Shown here: in pieces, positions 32,140 to 41,300 of the stretch
How positions within the stretch are numbered: position 1 is the stretch's first letter
Layout: each line of letters begins with the position of its first letter
Source: Pirellulales bacterium
Lineage (GTDB): Bacteria > Planctomycetota > Planctomycetia > Pirellulales > JAEUIK01
DNA length: 48,811 nt
Assembly (NCBI GenBank): GCA_019745975.1
Contig: JAIESQ010000064.1
Location: 1 to 48,811 of the forward strand
Direction of reading: 5' to 3'
Position numbers and translations under genes: made by a program
Notes under the pieces: generated by a model
Database searches by the model: none
Told to the model about the DNA's origin: nothing
Seen by the model: only the letters and a program-made list of their open reading frames with translations

Positions 32140-35100
32140 TTATCGCGACGGTTTCGATTCCGATCCTTCGGTTTTCCGCGGTGAACCGTTGCCACCCTGG
32201 CTCGCGGCTACCCGCTCCTTCAGGGCCAACCCCACGGCCGACAACCACTCCAGTTCGGGCGGAGCGTAAGGGCGGAACTTCTCCAAGCCACCCTCCTCCT
32301 CGCGGTGCAAAAGAGCCCGCCGCTTCCCTAGCTGGCTAGCGGCCGGCGTGTCGATCAGCAGGCTCGAATCGGCCGCGCTCATCTGCAATAGCACGCGCAA
32401 GGCGAACTGCTTCAACATCCCGCGGTCGAGCATGCGATTGAAGTTCGTCAGCGTGTCGCACCAGACGAGCACATGGATGCCCAGGGCAGGTCCGTCGCGC
32501 AAGAGATCGGCGAACTGGCGGTCGGGCTTGGGCCCCTCGCTGTCGCCGCGGCGCGAGAAGCTGAATTCCTCCTCCTGCCGGCGCAGCTCACGCAGCCGTG
32601 GCAGATCGTAAACCACGAAAACGAGCAGCGGCGCATCCCCGGAGGTTGTCCGGCGCCGCTCGAGTTCGGCGTGCAACCCGGCGACAATCGCCGGCCCATC
32701 GGCCGCGGCGGCAATCTGCGCTTCGTGCGGCAACGCAGCGGCGAGCGCTCGCAGCGCGGCGTGTTGCGGGCCGTCGACCGGTCCGCCGTCGAGCACGACG
32801 AACTTCACGCCAGGCGAGTCATTTCCTTGACCGGTTGGTGCTAGCTGCGCCGCCAGGCTTACGATCGCCGCGCTCAACATGCCGGCTGCCGCCTCGTCAT
32901 TCTGGCCGACATACAGCACGTTGGCGGCGTCGCGTCGCGCCAGCGTGACGGTCGTGGCGTCAGCGATCGCCAACGGCTCGCCTAACCACGCCCGCGGTTG
33001 TCGGGGCGCCGCGGACCAGGCAGTCGCCGTTACCAATTCGTAGAGTGCTTCGTTACGCTCGAGTTCGGCCGGCTGCATCCCTTCGAAGACGATCTGCGGG
33101 TGGCGTGGCACCATCGCCGGACGTTCTGCGGCCAGCCGCTGCACGGCTTCGAGAAACACCTCGCGGCGATCGTCGGGCAGCCACACGACCTGGAACGGAT
33201 GGTTCCCTTCGACCAGGCCGTTGGCATCGTTGTAGATCGCCTCGCCGGGGCGCGAAAGCAGCCGGGCGGCGGTGTTGTCTTCGCTCAGAATTAGGTGCGC
33301 GTCGGTTTCGCTGCACTGCAAGGCGATGCGCACGGCCATCTGTCCGAGCGTGCTGCGCGCCAGCGAATAAGCGCCGCCCAAAGTTTGAGAACCAAGATGG
33401 ACGTGAATGCCGAAGGCGCGGCCTTGCCGCACGAGACGATCCAGCAAGAGCGACGCTTCTTGGGCGAGCCGATCGTCGGCGACGAAAAACTCCTGAAACT
33501 CGTCGACGATGAACAGGATGCGCGGCAGTTGATGCCCGGCGTCGCGGAAGCCCGCGATATCCTGCACGCCGGCAGCACGAAACCGCTCGCCGCGATCGTG
33601 CATTTCGGCATCGAGCCGCTGCATCACGCTGAGACCGAATTCGCGCTCGCTTTCGATGGCCACGACCCGGGCGTGCGCAAGCGCGTGCGTGACGTACGTC
33701 TTGAACTCGACCCCCTTCTTGAAGTCGATCAAATAAAGTTCGAGCTCCTCGGGGCTGTAGCGCAACGCGGCATTGACAATCAAAGCGTGCAGCAAGGTCG
33801 ATTTGCCCGAACCCGTCTTGCCGGCGATCAGCACGTGCTGGGCGATTCCTTGACCGAGCTTGAGGTGCTGCAACCGCGTGGCGCCGACGCGCCCCAGCGG
33901 AATATCGATTCCGCGGCGGCTGTCGGCGGTCCAATAGCGGTCGGCTGGCGGCGCGATTGCCTCGAACGGCACCTCGACTCGTTTGGCTCCCACGGCCGCC
34001 TGACCAACGGCGTGCAGGACGCGCTTTTGCCAATCGGCGGACGGAGGTGGATCGACGACCAGCGGCAAGTGTTTGAAGTCGGGCTCGAGCCACGCCAATC
34101 GGTCGCTCGTGGCCGTGAACACCGTGCCATACTGCGCCAGATCATTGGGACCGATGCCGGCGGGGCGCGGCAACCGTGCATCGGCCGAGAGCAGCGTATA
34201 GACACCGCAACGCGGGCCAGTCGCCACGATGCTCAGGAGCCGTCGCACGGCGATTTCCGAGAACCCGGCCCGAAAATTCGCCACCACGAGCACGCGGAAC
34301 GGTTCGGCGATTTCGCCCGCCTGCGCGTTGTAGGCTTCAATCGTCGCGTATTCGCTGCGCAGGTACTTCTGGATGACCGTTTCCATGTGTTCGGTCAGAT
34401 CGGCCAGTCGTTGCTCGATCTGGTGCGATTCGGTCCAGATGCGGTGCGTCACCAAAGCCTCGTCGAAGTCGGCCAGGTGCATAAAGGCGGCGAAGTTCTG
34501 CCCCAGACCGGCCGGATCGATGATCGTAAACCGCACTTTTCCCGGCGGAACCGTCGTCAACATCCGCAGCATGAGCACTTGCAACAACTCGACGGCCCGT
34601 TGCCGCCCTGCATCTTGTGCTTTGATGTAGACTGAGCCGATCTGCGGAAAGCCGTACAGCGCCGGTAGCGCAAACTCGAGCGACTGGGCGGCTTCGCCTC
34701 CTTCGCTGGGCGTGGTGTCGGCGACGGTCGCTTCTCCCAGGAACGGCCGCACGTCGAACGTCAGTCGTCCGAAGCGCAACGCACCAGCATCAAGCTGCGG
34801 CGGGTGCCAGTCGAGCCAGGCGCGCGAATTCCACTCGGGGCAGCGGCGTTCGACCTCGCGGCGAATGGCGGCAATCTCGGCACGAGCTGTGGCCAGCCCC
34901 TGCTGCCAGGCCGCTACAGCCGCGGCGCGCATCGTGTTGAACTTGTGATCGCCAGCGGCCAGCGTTTGCTCGGCGTTCGCCCTGGTGTTGGCCGTTTCCT
35001 CGTCACAGCGGCGGCGCGCGTCGAAGTGCCGCTGCGCATGGCGATCGGCCGCGCGGCGCTGATCGGCATCGTGCCGGCGCGACAGATTCTTGAGCTGTTC

Positions 35101-36141
35101 GTCGACCGAGGCTACGAGCCTTGGCAGTTCAGCTTCGCGGCGCCGCTGGCACTCGACTACCGCCGGGCCGTGCTTCTCGATCGCGGCGCGCAGGTCGGCC
35201 TCACGCTTGTCGCGGATGTCGCCGCGGTGTCGCTTGTTCGCGGCCAGCGACCGCGCCAGGCAGTGCTGACACCAGTCGGTCGCGTCGCGCGCCGCGCCAA
35301 TCAACGGACGAACGATCTGCGCTACTTGTCGGCGTGCGAGCCGCTTCAGCCAGACGGTCAGCCCGACCCCGATGACAAGCGCCGCGCTGGCGGTGATCGC
35401 CAGCCAAGGCACGAGCGACCAACGGCACAGCCACCCGACCGGCGCGGCCAACAGCACGGCGGGCCCCAGGAACAGCCACACGAGCCCCGCGCCCGACGTC
35501 AATTTCGGCACGCCGAGCTCTTTGAGCTCCGCCAATCGCGCGGCGAGCACTGTGCATGTGTCATCGAGCGCGGTGGTGGGATCGGCGTCGGCGGTGGGCT
35601 TGTCAATCTGCGACTCGCGAGCCGTCGCTGCTTCCTCGGCGACGTTCGCCTGACCATAGCGATCAAGTACGCCAATCGCTTCCTGCTCGGCGGCCTGAAT
35701 CGCCTGCAAGCGGCTTTGCAATTGGAGTTGCGTCTCGGCAAGTTGTTGCTTGAGGCGCTTGCGCGCTCCTTCATAAACGGTCTGAGCCAGCCAGCGGGCT
35801 TCGTCGAACGTATGCTTGGCCTGTTTCTCAGCGGTATCGAGCTTGGTCGTTAATCGCTCGATGGCAGCGTGGCCTTCTTCACTGGCGGTTGCGCGCTGGG
35901 CCTCGAACGTGCTGACAATCGACGTTTGCGCTGCCTTGAAGTCTTCGTCGGCGACCGCGATTTCAGCGGCATAGTGCGCCTCGCTATCGGCTAGCGCGGC
36001 ATCACGCTTGGTTTGCGCGGCTTCGCGCGCAGCGCGGAGCGCGGCGGTCAACGATGTCTCGCTCTTGGCGCGCTCCTGAGCTAGCCGCGCCAGCTCGCGC
36101 AGAACCGTTCGCTGGCGATCGACGAGGTTCGGAGAGCTCAT
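32140..36141 (-). CDS. FtsK/EccC-like membrane-anchored ATPase of a type VII-like system
   Basis: I chose the ATG at 36141 (MSSPNLVDRQ); an ATG at 36198 is in frame. The 1333-residue protein has a coiled coil at about 10-190, two membrane helices at 219-238 and 243-265, a second coiled coil at about 285-430, then three FtsK/SpoIIIE-like ATPase modules. The first (about 465-740) has no Walker A. The second has GKTGSGKS at 774-781, followed by ALRYSPEELELYLIDFKKGVEF, Walker B ILFIVDEFQEFF near 873 and HVHLGSQTL. The third (about 1080-1300) reads NVLYVGQNDEAAAGML in place of a P-loop. Three modules with membrane anchor parallel EccC/EssC of type VII secretion, though the intact module is in the middle. 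It closes the WXG100-like gene set. Confidence 0.88.
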   Translation of the reverse strand: MSSPNLVDRQRTVLRELARLAQERAKSETSLTAALRAAREAAQTKRDAALADSEAHYAAEIAVADEDFKAAQTSIVSTFEAQRATASEEGHAAIERLTTKLDTAEKQAKHTFDEARWLAQTVYEGARKRLKQQLAETQLQLQSRLQAIQAAEQEAIGVLDRYGQANVAEEAATARESQIDKPTADADPTTALDDTCTVLAARLAELKELGVPKLTSGAGLVWLFLGPAVLLAAPVGWLCRWSLVPWLAITASAALVIGVGLTVWLKRLARRQVAQIVRPLIGAARDATDWCQHCLARSLAANKRHRGDIRDKREADLRAAIEKHGPAVVECQRRREAELPRLVASVDEQLKNLSRRHDADQRRAADRHAQRHFDARRRCDEETANTRANAEQTLAAGDHKFNTMRAAAVAAWQQGLATARAEIAAIRREVERRCPEWNSRAWLDWHPPQLDAGALRFGRLTFDVRPFLGEATVADTTPSEGGEAAQSLEFALPALYGFPQIGSVYIKAQDAGRQRAVELLQVLMLRMLTTVPPGKVRFTIIDPAGLGQNFAAFMHLADFDEALVTHRIWTESHQIEQRLADLTEHMETVIQKYLRSEYATIEAYNAQAGEIAEPFRVLVVANFRAGFSEIAVRRLLSIVATGPRCGVYTLLSADARLPRPAGIGPNDLAQYGTVFTATSDRLAWLEPDFKHLPLVVDPPPSADWQKRVLHAVGQAAVGAKRVEVPFEAIAPPADRYWTADSRRGIDIPLGRVGATRLQHLKLGQGIAQHVLIAGKTGSGKSTLLHALIVNAALRYSPEELELYLIDFKKGVEFKTYVTHALAHARVVAIESEREFGLSVMQRLDAEMHDRGERFRAAGVQDIAGFRDAGHQLPRILFIVDEFQEFFVADDRLAQEASLLLDRLVRQGRAFGIHVHLGSQTLGGAYSLARSTLGQMAVRIALQCSETDAHLILSEDNTAARLLSRPGEAIYNDANGLVEGNHPFQVVWLPDDRREVFLEAVQRLAAERPAMVPRHPQIVFEGMQPAELERNEALYELVTATAWSAAPRQPRAWLGEPLAIADATTVTLARRDAANVLYVGQNDEAAAGMLSAAIVSLAAQLAPTGQGNDSPGVKFVVLDGGPVDGPQHAALRALAAALPHEAQIAAAADGPAIVAGLHAELERRRTTSGDAPLLVFVVYDLPRLRELRRQEEEFSFSRRGDSEGPKPDRQFADLLRDGPALGIHVLVWCDTLTNFNRMLDRGMLKQFALRVLLQMSAADSSLLIDTPAASQLGKRRALLHREEEGGLEKFRPYAPPELEWLSAVGLALKERVAASQGGNGSPRKTEGSESKPSR

Positions 36142-36287
36142 CCCAGGGCAATATCCTGATCCTAAACAACTGCCAAAGTCGCCGCGTGCTGCCGACAAAA
36201 CGAGTCTACCTCATGCGCCCGATCCACGCGAAACGGGTGATAACGCTCGCAGTTCATACCCGCTGCGCTCCACGACATACGAGCCAG

Positions 36288-36515
36288 TCAATCGCGCTCG
36301 CGGCAGTCCTGTTCGGCCCGGGTGAGCACTTCGGCCAACTGATCGATTGCCCGCAGCGCACCGGCAATCTTGGGCTCGAGCGGCTCGAGGTGATCGCGCT
36401 CGAAATCCAAACCGACCGGGTCACGCCAACTGGCTTGTACTTCATCCCACGCCAGCCGCAGCTTCTGCGCGGCATGCCGCAGTTTCGCTTTGCCATCGTA
36501 CAGGCTGCTCGTCAT
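36288..36515 (-). CDS. Second WXG100-like small helical protein
   Basis: The 75-residue protein starts in an ATGA overlap with the stop of the upstream coiled-coil gene, so it is translationally coupled. It is a helix-turn-helix hairpin: KAKLRHAAQKLRLAWDEVQASW, a W30-R31-D32 turn, then FERDHLEPLEPKIAGALRAIDQLAEVL. The W-x-D turn and length match the neighbour at 37173, where the turn is W43-R44-D45. WXG100 proteins of type VII secretion have W-x-G at the same place. It has no signal peptide. I read it as a second ESX-like substrate or structural subunit; the family assignment is by pattern only. Confidence 0.7.
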   Translation of the reverse strand: MTSSLYDGKAKLRHAAQKLRLAWDEVQASWRDPVGLDFERDHLEPLEPKIAGALRAIDQLAEVLTRAEQDCRERD

Positions 36516-37162
36516 CGTCGCGGATTCTCGCCTTCGTGCGTGGCATCGTCTGCGGTCTCTTCCTTGTGCGGCTCGGCCGGGATGGCCGCCGATACCTCTC
36601 CAGAGTGCCCGGCTGACACCCCTGTCGACTCGCGCGCACTCCCCTCGCGCGGCGCTGCGGCAGTCTTCAATTCGGGCGGGGCCAGTTGGGTGTACTCAAT
36701 GAGCAGCGCCACGATGCGGTCCAACCTGGTGACGGCTTTGGGTAAATCGGTCGCGAGCGCGCCTGCCAGCGGCTCGGCGTGAGCCTGAAAGTCCAGAATC
36801 GCCTCTTCGACGATAGCAGCCCAACGTCTAACGGCGGCCAGTTTCTCCTCGGCTTCCTCCAGGCGGCGCTTCGCCTGTTCCACGAGTTTCTTCTCCTGAT
36901 GACAGCTCGGCGTGCGATGCGGATCGATCGTGGCGGCCAGACAGCGATGTAGATCGCTCTTGGCCTCGGCCAACCGTTCGTCGCGGACACGAATTTGATG
37001 CTGCCAATACTTGAATTGATCGTGCCCCAACCAATTCAAGAACCGCTCGGCGTCGGACCGCACCGTCGCCAGTCCCTGGCTGGCCTGGTCGGTGAAAATG
37101 GATAACGCCGCTCGGAACTGTTCAAGCGCTTCGATCGATTGAACGCGGGCCGTGCGACTCAT
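36512..37162 (-). CDS. Coiled-coil protein of the type VII-like locus
   Basis: The ATG at 37162 lies 10 bases after the stop of the WXG100-like gene; the frame is open further upstream to 37294 but that would overlap it. The 216-residue product is helical: residues 8-60 (SIEALEQFRAALSIFTDQASQ), a long coiled coil at about 50-125 with HQEKKLVEQAKRRLEEAEEKLAAV, a second helical bundle to about 165 (PKAVTRLDRIVALLIEYTQLAPPE), and an acidic Pro/Thr/Ser-rich disordered tail of 50 residues. I do not recognise a family. Its place between the two WXG100-like genes and its fold suggest a chaperone, adaptor or large ESX-like substrate. Confidence 0.7.
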   Translation of the reverse strand: MSRTARVQSIEALEQFRAALSIFTDQASQGLATVRSDAERFLNWLGHDQFKYWQHQIRVRDERLAEAKSDLHRCLAATIDPHRTPSCHQEKKLVEQAKRRLEEAEEKLAAVRRWAAIVEEAILDFQAHAEPLAGALATDLPKAVTRLDRIVALLIEYTQLAPPELKTAAAPREGSARESTGVSAGHSGEVSAAIPAEPHKEETADDATHEGENPRR

Positions 37163-37172
37163 GATCTTTGGC

Positions 37173-37445
37173 TCATCGCTGCCGGAGGTACTCGTCGATG
37201 CGATCGGCCTTACGCAGCAGGAAGGGTACGTGCTCTTCGACCGCTTCGACAAAGCCGGCGATCGAGCGCATGGTGCGTTCGAACTCCTCGCCAAATCGCT
37301 GGTGCTCCTTGTCGCGCCACGTCTCGCCTAGCGATTGAAATTGCCCGTGCAGCATCTGCATCTGGGCCTGTAGCTCGCTGTTGAAACGCTTCAGGTTGTT
37401 GGCAAACCGGCGGAGCTCTTCGGGGTCGACAATGGCCTGTGACAT
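37173..37445 (-). CDS. WXG100-like protein, first gene of the type VII-like locus
   Basis: The 90-residue protein begins MSQAIVDPEELRRFANNLKRF with AGGTGA just before the ATG. It forms a helical hairpin: helix one to residue 40 (FNSELQAQMQMLHGQFQSLG), a turn E-T-W43-R-D45, and helix two HQRFGEEFERTMRSIAGFVEAVEEH, with a C-terminal LLRKADRIDEYLRQR helix. Length about 100, Trp at residue 43, absence of signal peptide and absence of Cys match WXG100 proteins exported by type VII systems; Asp replaces the Gly of W-x-G. It is the first of four closely spaced genes ending with an FtsK/EccC-like ATPase. Confidence 0.82.
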   Translation of the reverse strand: MSQAIVDPEELRRFANNLKRFNSELQAQMQMLHGQFQSLGETWRDKEHQRFGEEFERTMRSIAGFVEAVEEHVPFLLRKADRIDEYLRQR

Positions 37446-37562
37446 GCGTCACCTGTGGAGTGAGAAGCGAATTGCGTACCTTCATACTATCTCGCAACGG
37501 TGGCAAAGGTGCGTTCGCTGCGGTCGTATCGCCGCGGGTCTTACCCTCATTAGCCTGTCGCC

Positions 37563-38099
37563 CTAGCGCTTTGCCGCGCGAGATACAAAGTACAGCCCTG
37601 TGTAGACCGTGGACGCAATCACTTTGCCGGCGGCCGCCTGCTCGGCGAGCCAGGTGTCGACGTCGCCCCAAGGAATCTCATGCACGATGATCTGTTCGTG
37701 GTGATCTCCGCCTCCCGCTCCGACGCGGCGCAATCCATGCGCGAAAAACAACGTCACCGTCTCGCTGGTGAGTCCGGCTGACGTCGAAAAGGTACCCACC
37801 ATTTCTAGTCGCTCGGCGGTATAGCCCGTCTCCTCGATCAACTCGCGTTGGGCCGCTCTGGCCAATGGCTCGCCGACGTCCTCCGGAAGGTCGCCCACCA
37901 ATCCGGCCGGAAGCTCAATCGCCGCGCAACCCAACGGAATGCGGTGTTGTTCGACGAAGAGCACCCGTCCGTCGGCGGTTACTGCCACGATCATTACGGC
38001 ACCAGAGGCGACGGTCCGCTCGGCGTACTCCCAGTGCCCGCGACTGACGAGCCGCAGGTGCTTCCCCTCGGCGATGGAGACCGGCAAGTCGTTCGTCAT
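37563..38099 (-). CDS. Nudix hydrolase
   Basis: Starting at the ATG at 38099 (MTNDLPVSIAEGKH), the 178-residue enzyme shows the ADP-ribose pyrophosphatase layout: VASGAVMIVAVTADGRVLFVEQHRIPLG, then AAIELPAGLVGD and a Nudix box E-PLARAAQ-RELIEETGY. The catalytic REx2EE part is intact, but the first segment between Gly and Glu is two residues longer than in the canonical box. ELPAGL and the later TSETVTLFFA are typical of the NudF/ADPRase branch. It hydrolyses a nucleoside diphosphate linked to another group. It lies upstream of the WXG100-like gene on the same strand with 118 bases between, so a link is possible but weak. Confidence 0.88.
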   Translation of the reverse strand: MTNDLPVSIAEGKHLRLVSRGHWEYAERTVASGAVMIVAVTADGRVLFVEQHRIPLGCAAIELPAGLVGDLPEDVGEPLARAAQRELIEETGYTAERLEMVGTFSTSAGLTSETVTLFFAHGLRRVGAGGGDHHEQIIVHEIPWGDVDTWLAEQAAAGKVIASTVYTGLYFVSRAAKR

Positions 38100-38312
38100 G
38101 CATTTGGCTCGGATGATCAACCGTAAGTGACGGCTATATCTTTGCTTAGCGATCGCTCCGACGCGCAGGCGATTCGCACAAGCCAGCGTAGCGATGTGTC
38201 GGCACGGCACCCGTCATTCTCGTAAATGTAACACCGCCGGCCAGTTAACGCCTAACCACCCTAGGAGCGCCGAGCATTTCAGGTACCACCACCCTGCCCG
38301 GAGGGACACCGC

Positions 38313-41300
38313 GTGATCTCCCCTGCCCGAGCCATCGACGACCTGTTCGATAACGACGCCGAGACTACTTCTACCCGTCCTTCAAACCGCCTGACCAACC
38401 CCGCCGCCGGCCCCGAACCCGCAGCAGCCGAACTGCCGGTGGTCTTGCAACTCTTAGCCGACGAGCCCCGCGCCTACCTTGCCGCACGGCTCACGCGCCG
38501 CAGTTTCAAAACAAGCGAAACGCTGGCCAGCGTTGGACAACCGTGTCAGGCGATGTGGTTTGTCGCCCGCGGATTGGTCGATGTCCAGTTTGCCTCGGAG
38601 ATGGTGCACGCGTTGGGCATGCCGGGCCCGATCCTGCGTGCCGGAGACAGCTACGGCAGCCATGCATTCGAGCCGTCGGCGACACACAGCGTGACGCTCA
38701 CGGCGATGTCCGACGTTGAAGTTTGGGAACTCTCTGCTGACGATCTCCGCGCGGCCTGCGCGGCTCACGCGTCTTGCCTCAACTGGTACGAGAACATTCT
38801 CAGTCGGCGAATGGTAGCCGGCTTGTTTGTGCGGCTGGTTCAATTGAATCCTGCCGCCGCCGGGCAACTGGCGCAGCTCGCCGATCGACTGGTGGCGGTC
38901 GACGTTGCCGCAGGTCAAGTCATTCAGCGCATCGGCGAGCCAGTCGACGTCTTGCGAATTCTCGAAACCGGCGCACTCGTGGCGATTCCGAACGCCGGCG
39001 CACAGCACCTGGGACGCGGCGCCACCGAGTTGGGCCCTGGCAGCGTAATCTCGGCGGCAAGTTTTTGCCTCCGCGCCGCGGCCGCTGTCGACATCACGGC
39101 CATGATGAATTGCCGGGTGTACGAACTATCGAACGACGCCGCGTCGAACGACGACCTCGCATTTCTCCGTGCCGCTCTCGGCCAGTTGATTTCCCTGGGG
39201 CTCGACGTGCAGCCCGCCGGTTCGGCCGGTACCGAAATTGATCGCTCCTGTGTCGCCTACGATGGCAATGGCACGCACGTCGAGCTTGGCGAGGCGACGC
39301 AGCCCGCCTGGTGGCGCCGGCTCCCGCAGCGGCGGCAACGCGAGGAGATGGACTGCGGAGCCGCCTGTTTGCGGATGATCCACTCTTTCTACGGACACGA
39401 AATCGGCGACCGCGAAGCCCGCCAACTGGCTCGCGTCTCGCGTTATGGCACGTCGCTGGCCGACTTGAGCGAAGCTGCCGAGCGGCTGGGCTACCTGCCG
39501 GTCGGGGTCGAAGTGCCCGAAGCCGATGCGCTGTCGAACGTACAGCTCCCCGCGATCGCCCATGTCGATAAGAACCACTTTGTCGTGGTGTGGCGCGTCT
39601 CGTCGCGGCACGTGGAAGTCGGCGACCCAGCGATCGGCCGCACGAAGCTGCCGCGAGCGGCATTCGTCGAGCGTTTCGGTGGATTCCTGCTCTTGGTGCG
39701 CCCCACCGATACCACCGGCAAGACGCCGGCCGCGAAGGAAGTCACGCAGCAAGCCACTGGGGCGACCAGTACCTGGCGCAAGCTGTGGCCCTTTGCCCGG
39801 CCGCATCTGGGCACGTTCGGTTATGTGCTCTTGGCTTCCGCCTTGTTGCAACTGTTCGGGCTGGCTGGGCCGATGCTCACGCAGGTGATTATCGATCGCG
39901 TGATCGGCCACGGCGAAACGCGGCTGCTCCCGATCGCGTTCGGCGCGCTGTTGCTAACAACCGTGTTCGGCGCGATTGTCGGATACGCCCGCAGCCAGCT
40001 CATGCTGCACGCCTCGCTGGCCATGCAGCGCACATTGATGGAAACGGTCTATCAACGGATGCTGTCGCTGGCCCATTCGTTCTTCTCGCGGTTCACAACC
40101 GGCGATCTGGTGCGGCGCTTCGGCGAAGTCGACGAAGTGCGGCAGTTCTTTACGAGTCACGCCATCTCGTCGCTCGTCGACGTGCTGATGGTCGCGACCT
40201 ATGCCGTGGCTTTGGTCTGGATGCAGCCGGCCATGGCGGGCCTGTTCATCGGCATCCTGCTCGTTGGCCTGGTCGTTTCGCTGCTGGTCGCCCGACCGGT
40301 GCGCAGCCACACCAAATTGCACGTGCAGAAGTTTGGCCGCGTGAACACCCACGTAATCGACTCGTTCCGAGGCATCGATCCGGTGAAAGCCATGAGCCTC
40401 GAACGGCCGTTCCGCCGCTGGTTCGGCGATCTGCTGCGACCGTCGATCGAGTTCGGCCGCCGGGCCGCGACCTGGTCGCTCGCTTCGGCGACCTTGATTC
40501 AACTGCTCGATGGCATCAACTCCGGCGTGCTGCTGTATCGCGGCACCTCGCGGGTGCTCGAGGGCGCGATGACGATTGGCCAGTTGATGGCCTTCTTGAT
40601 GCTCAGCCGGCAACTGTCGGCACCCGTGCTGCGGCTGCTCGAACAATGGGACGAGTTCCAGCGCACCGTGGTGAGCCTCGAACGGGTCGGCGACCTGCTC
40701 GAGGAAACCTCCGAACGCGACCATCAAGAAAGCCGTGGCGCGATGCTCAAGCTGCCCAATCCGCGCGGCGCCATTCGCCTGGAAAACCTCTGCTTCGCTT
40801 ACGCGCGTGACCCCAAAGACTCGAACCGCCGCGTGATCGACACCATGAGCCTCGAGATCAAGCCGGGCGAAGTCGTGGGGATCGTCGGCCGCTCGGGCTG
40901 CGGCAAAAGCACGCTGGCTCGATTGCTGTTGCGATTCGAGGAGCCAACCAGCGGCCGCATCCTGCTCGACGGCATTCACCTTCGCGATCTCGATCCCGAA
41001 GCCTTGCGGCAGCAGGTCGGACTGGTCACGCAAGACGCCGTGCTCTATAGCGGCACGATCCGCGACAACATTCTCTGCGGCCGGCAAGACGTCAGCGAAG
41101 AAGACATGGTCCGCGCGGCCCAAGCGGCCGGCGCCTACGACTTCATCAGCGAGCTGCCCTACGGCTTCGAAACCCGCATCGGCGATCAAGGCATGAAGCT
41201 CTCCGGCGGGCAGAGCCAGCGGGTGGTGATCGCCCGGGCGCTGTGCGCCGATCCGCGGATCCTGATCTTCGACGAGGCGACGGCCGCCCTCGACCCGCTC

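Noticed and set aside
33295-34635. 446-codon plus-strand frame inside the FtsK-like gene
   Set aside because: Antisense to Walker A and B motifs of the ATPase; no independent evidence.
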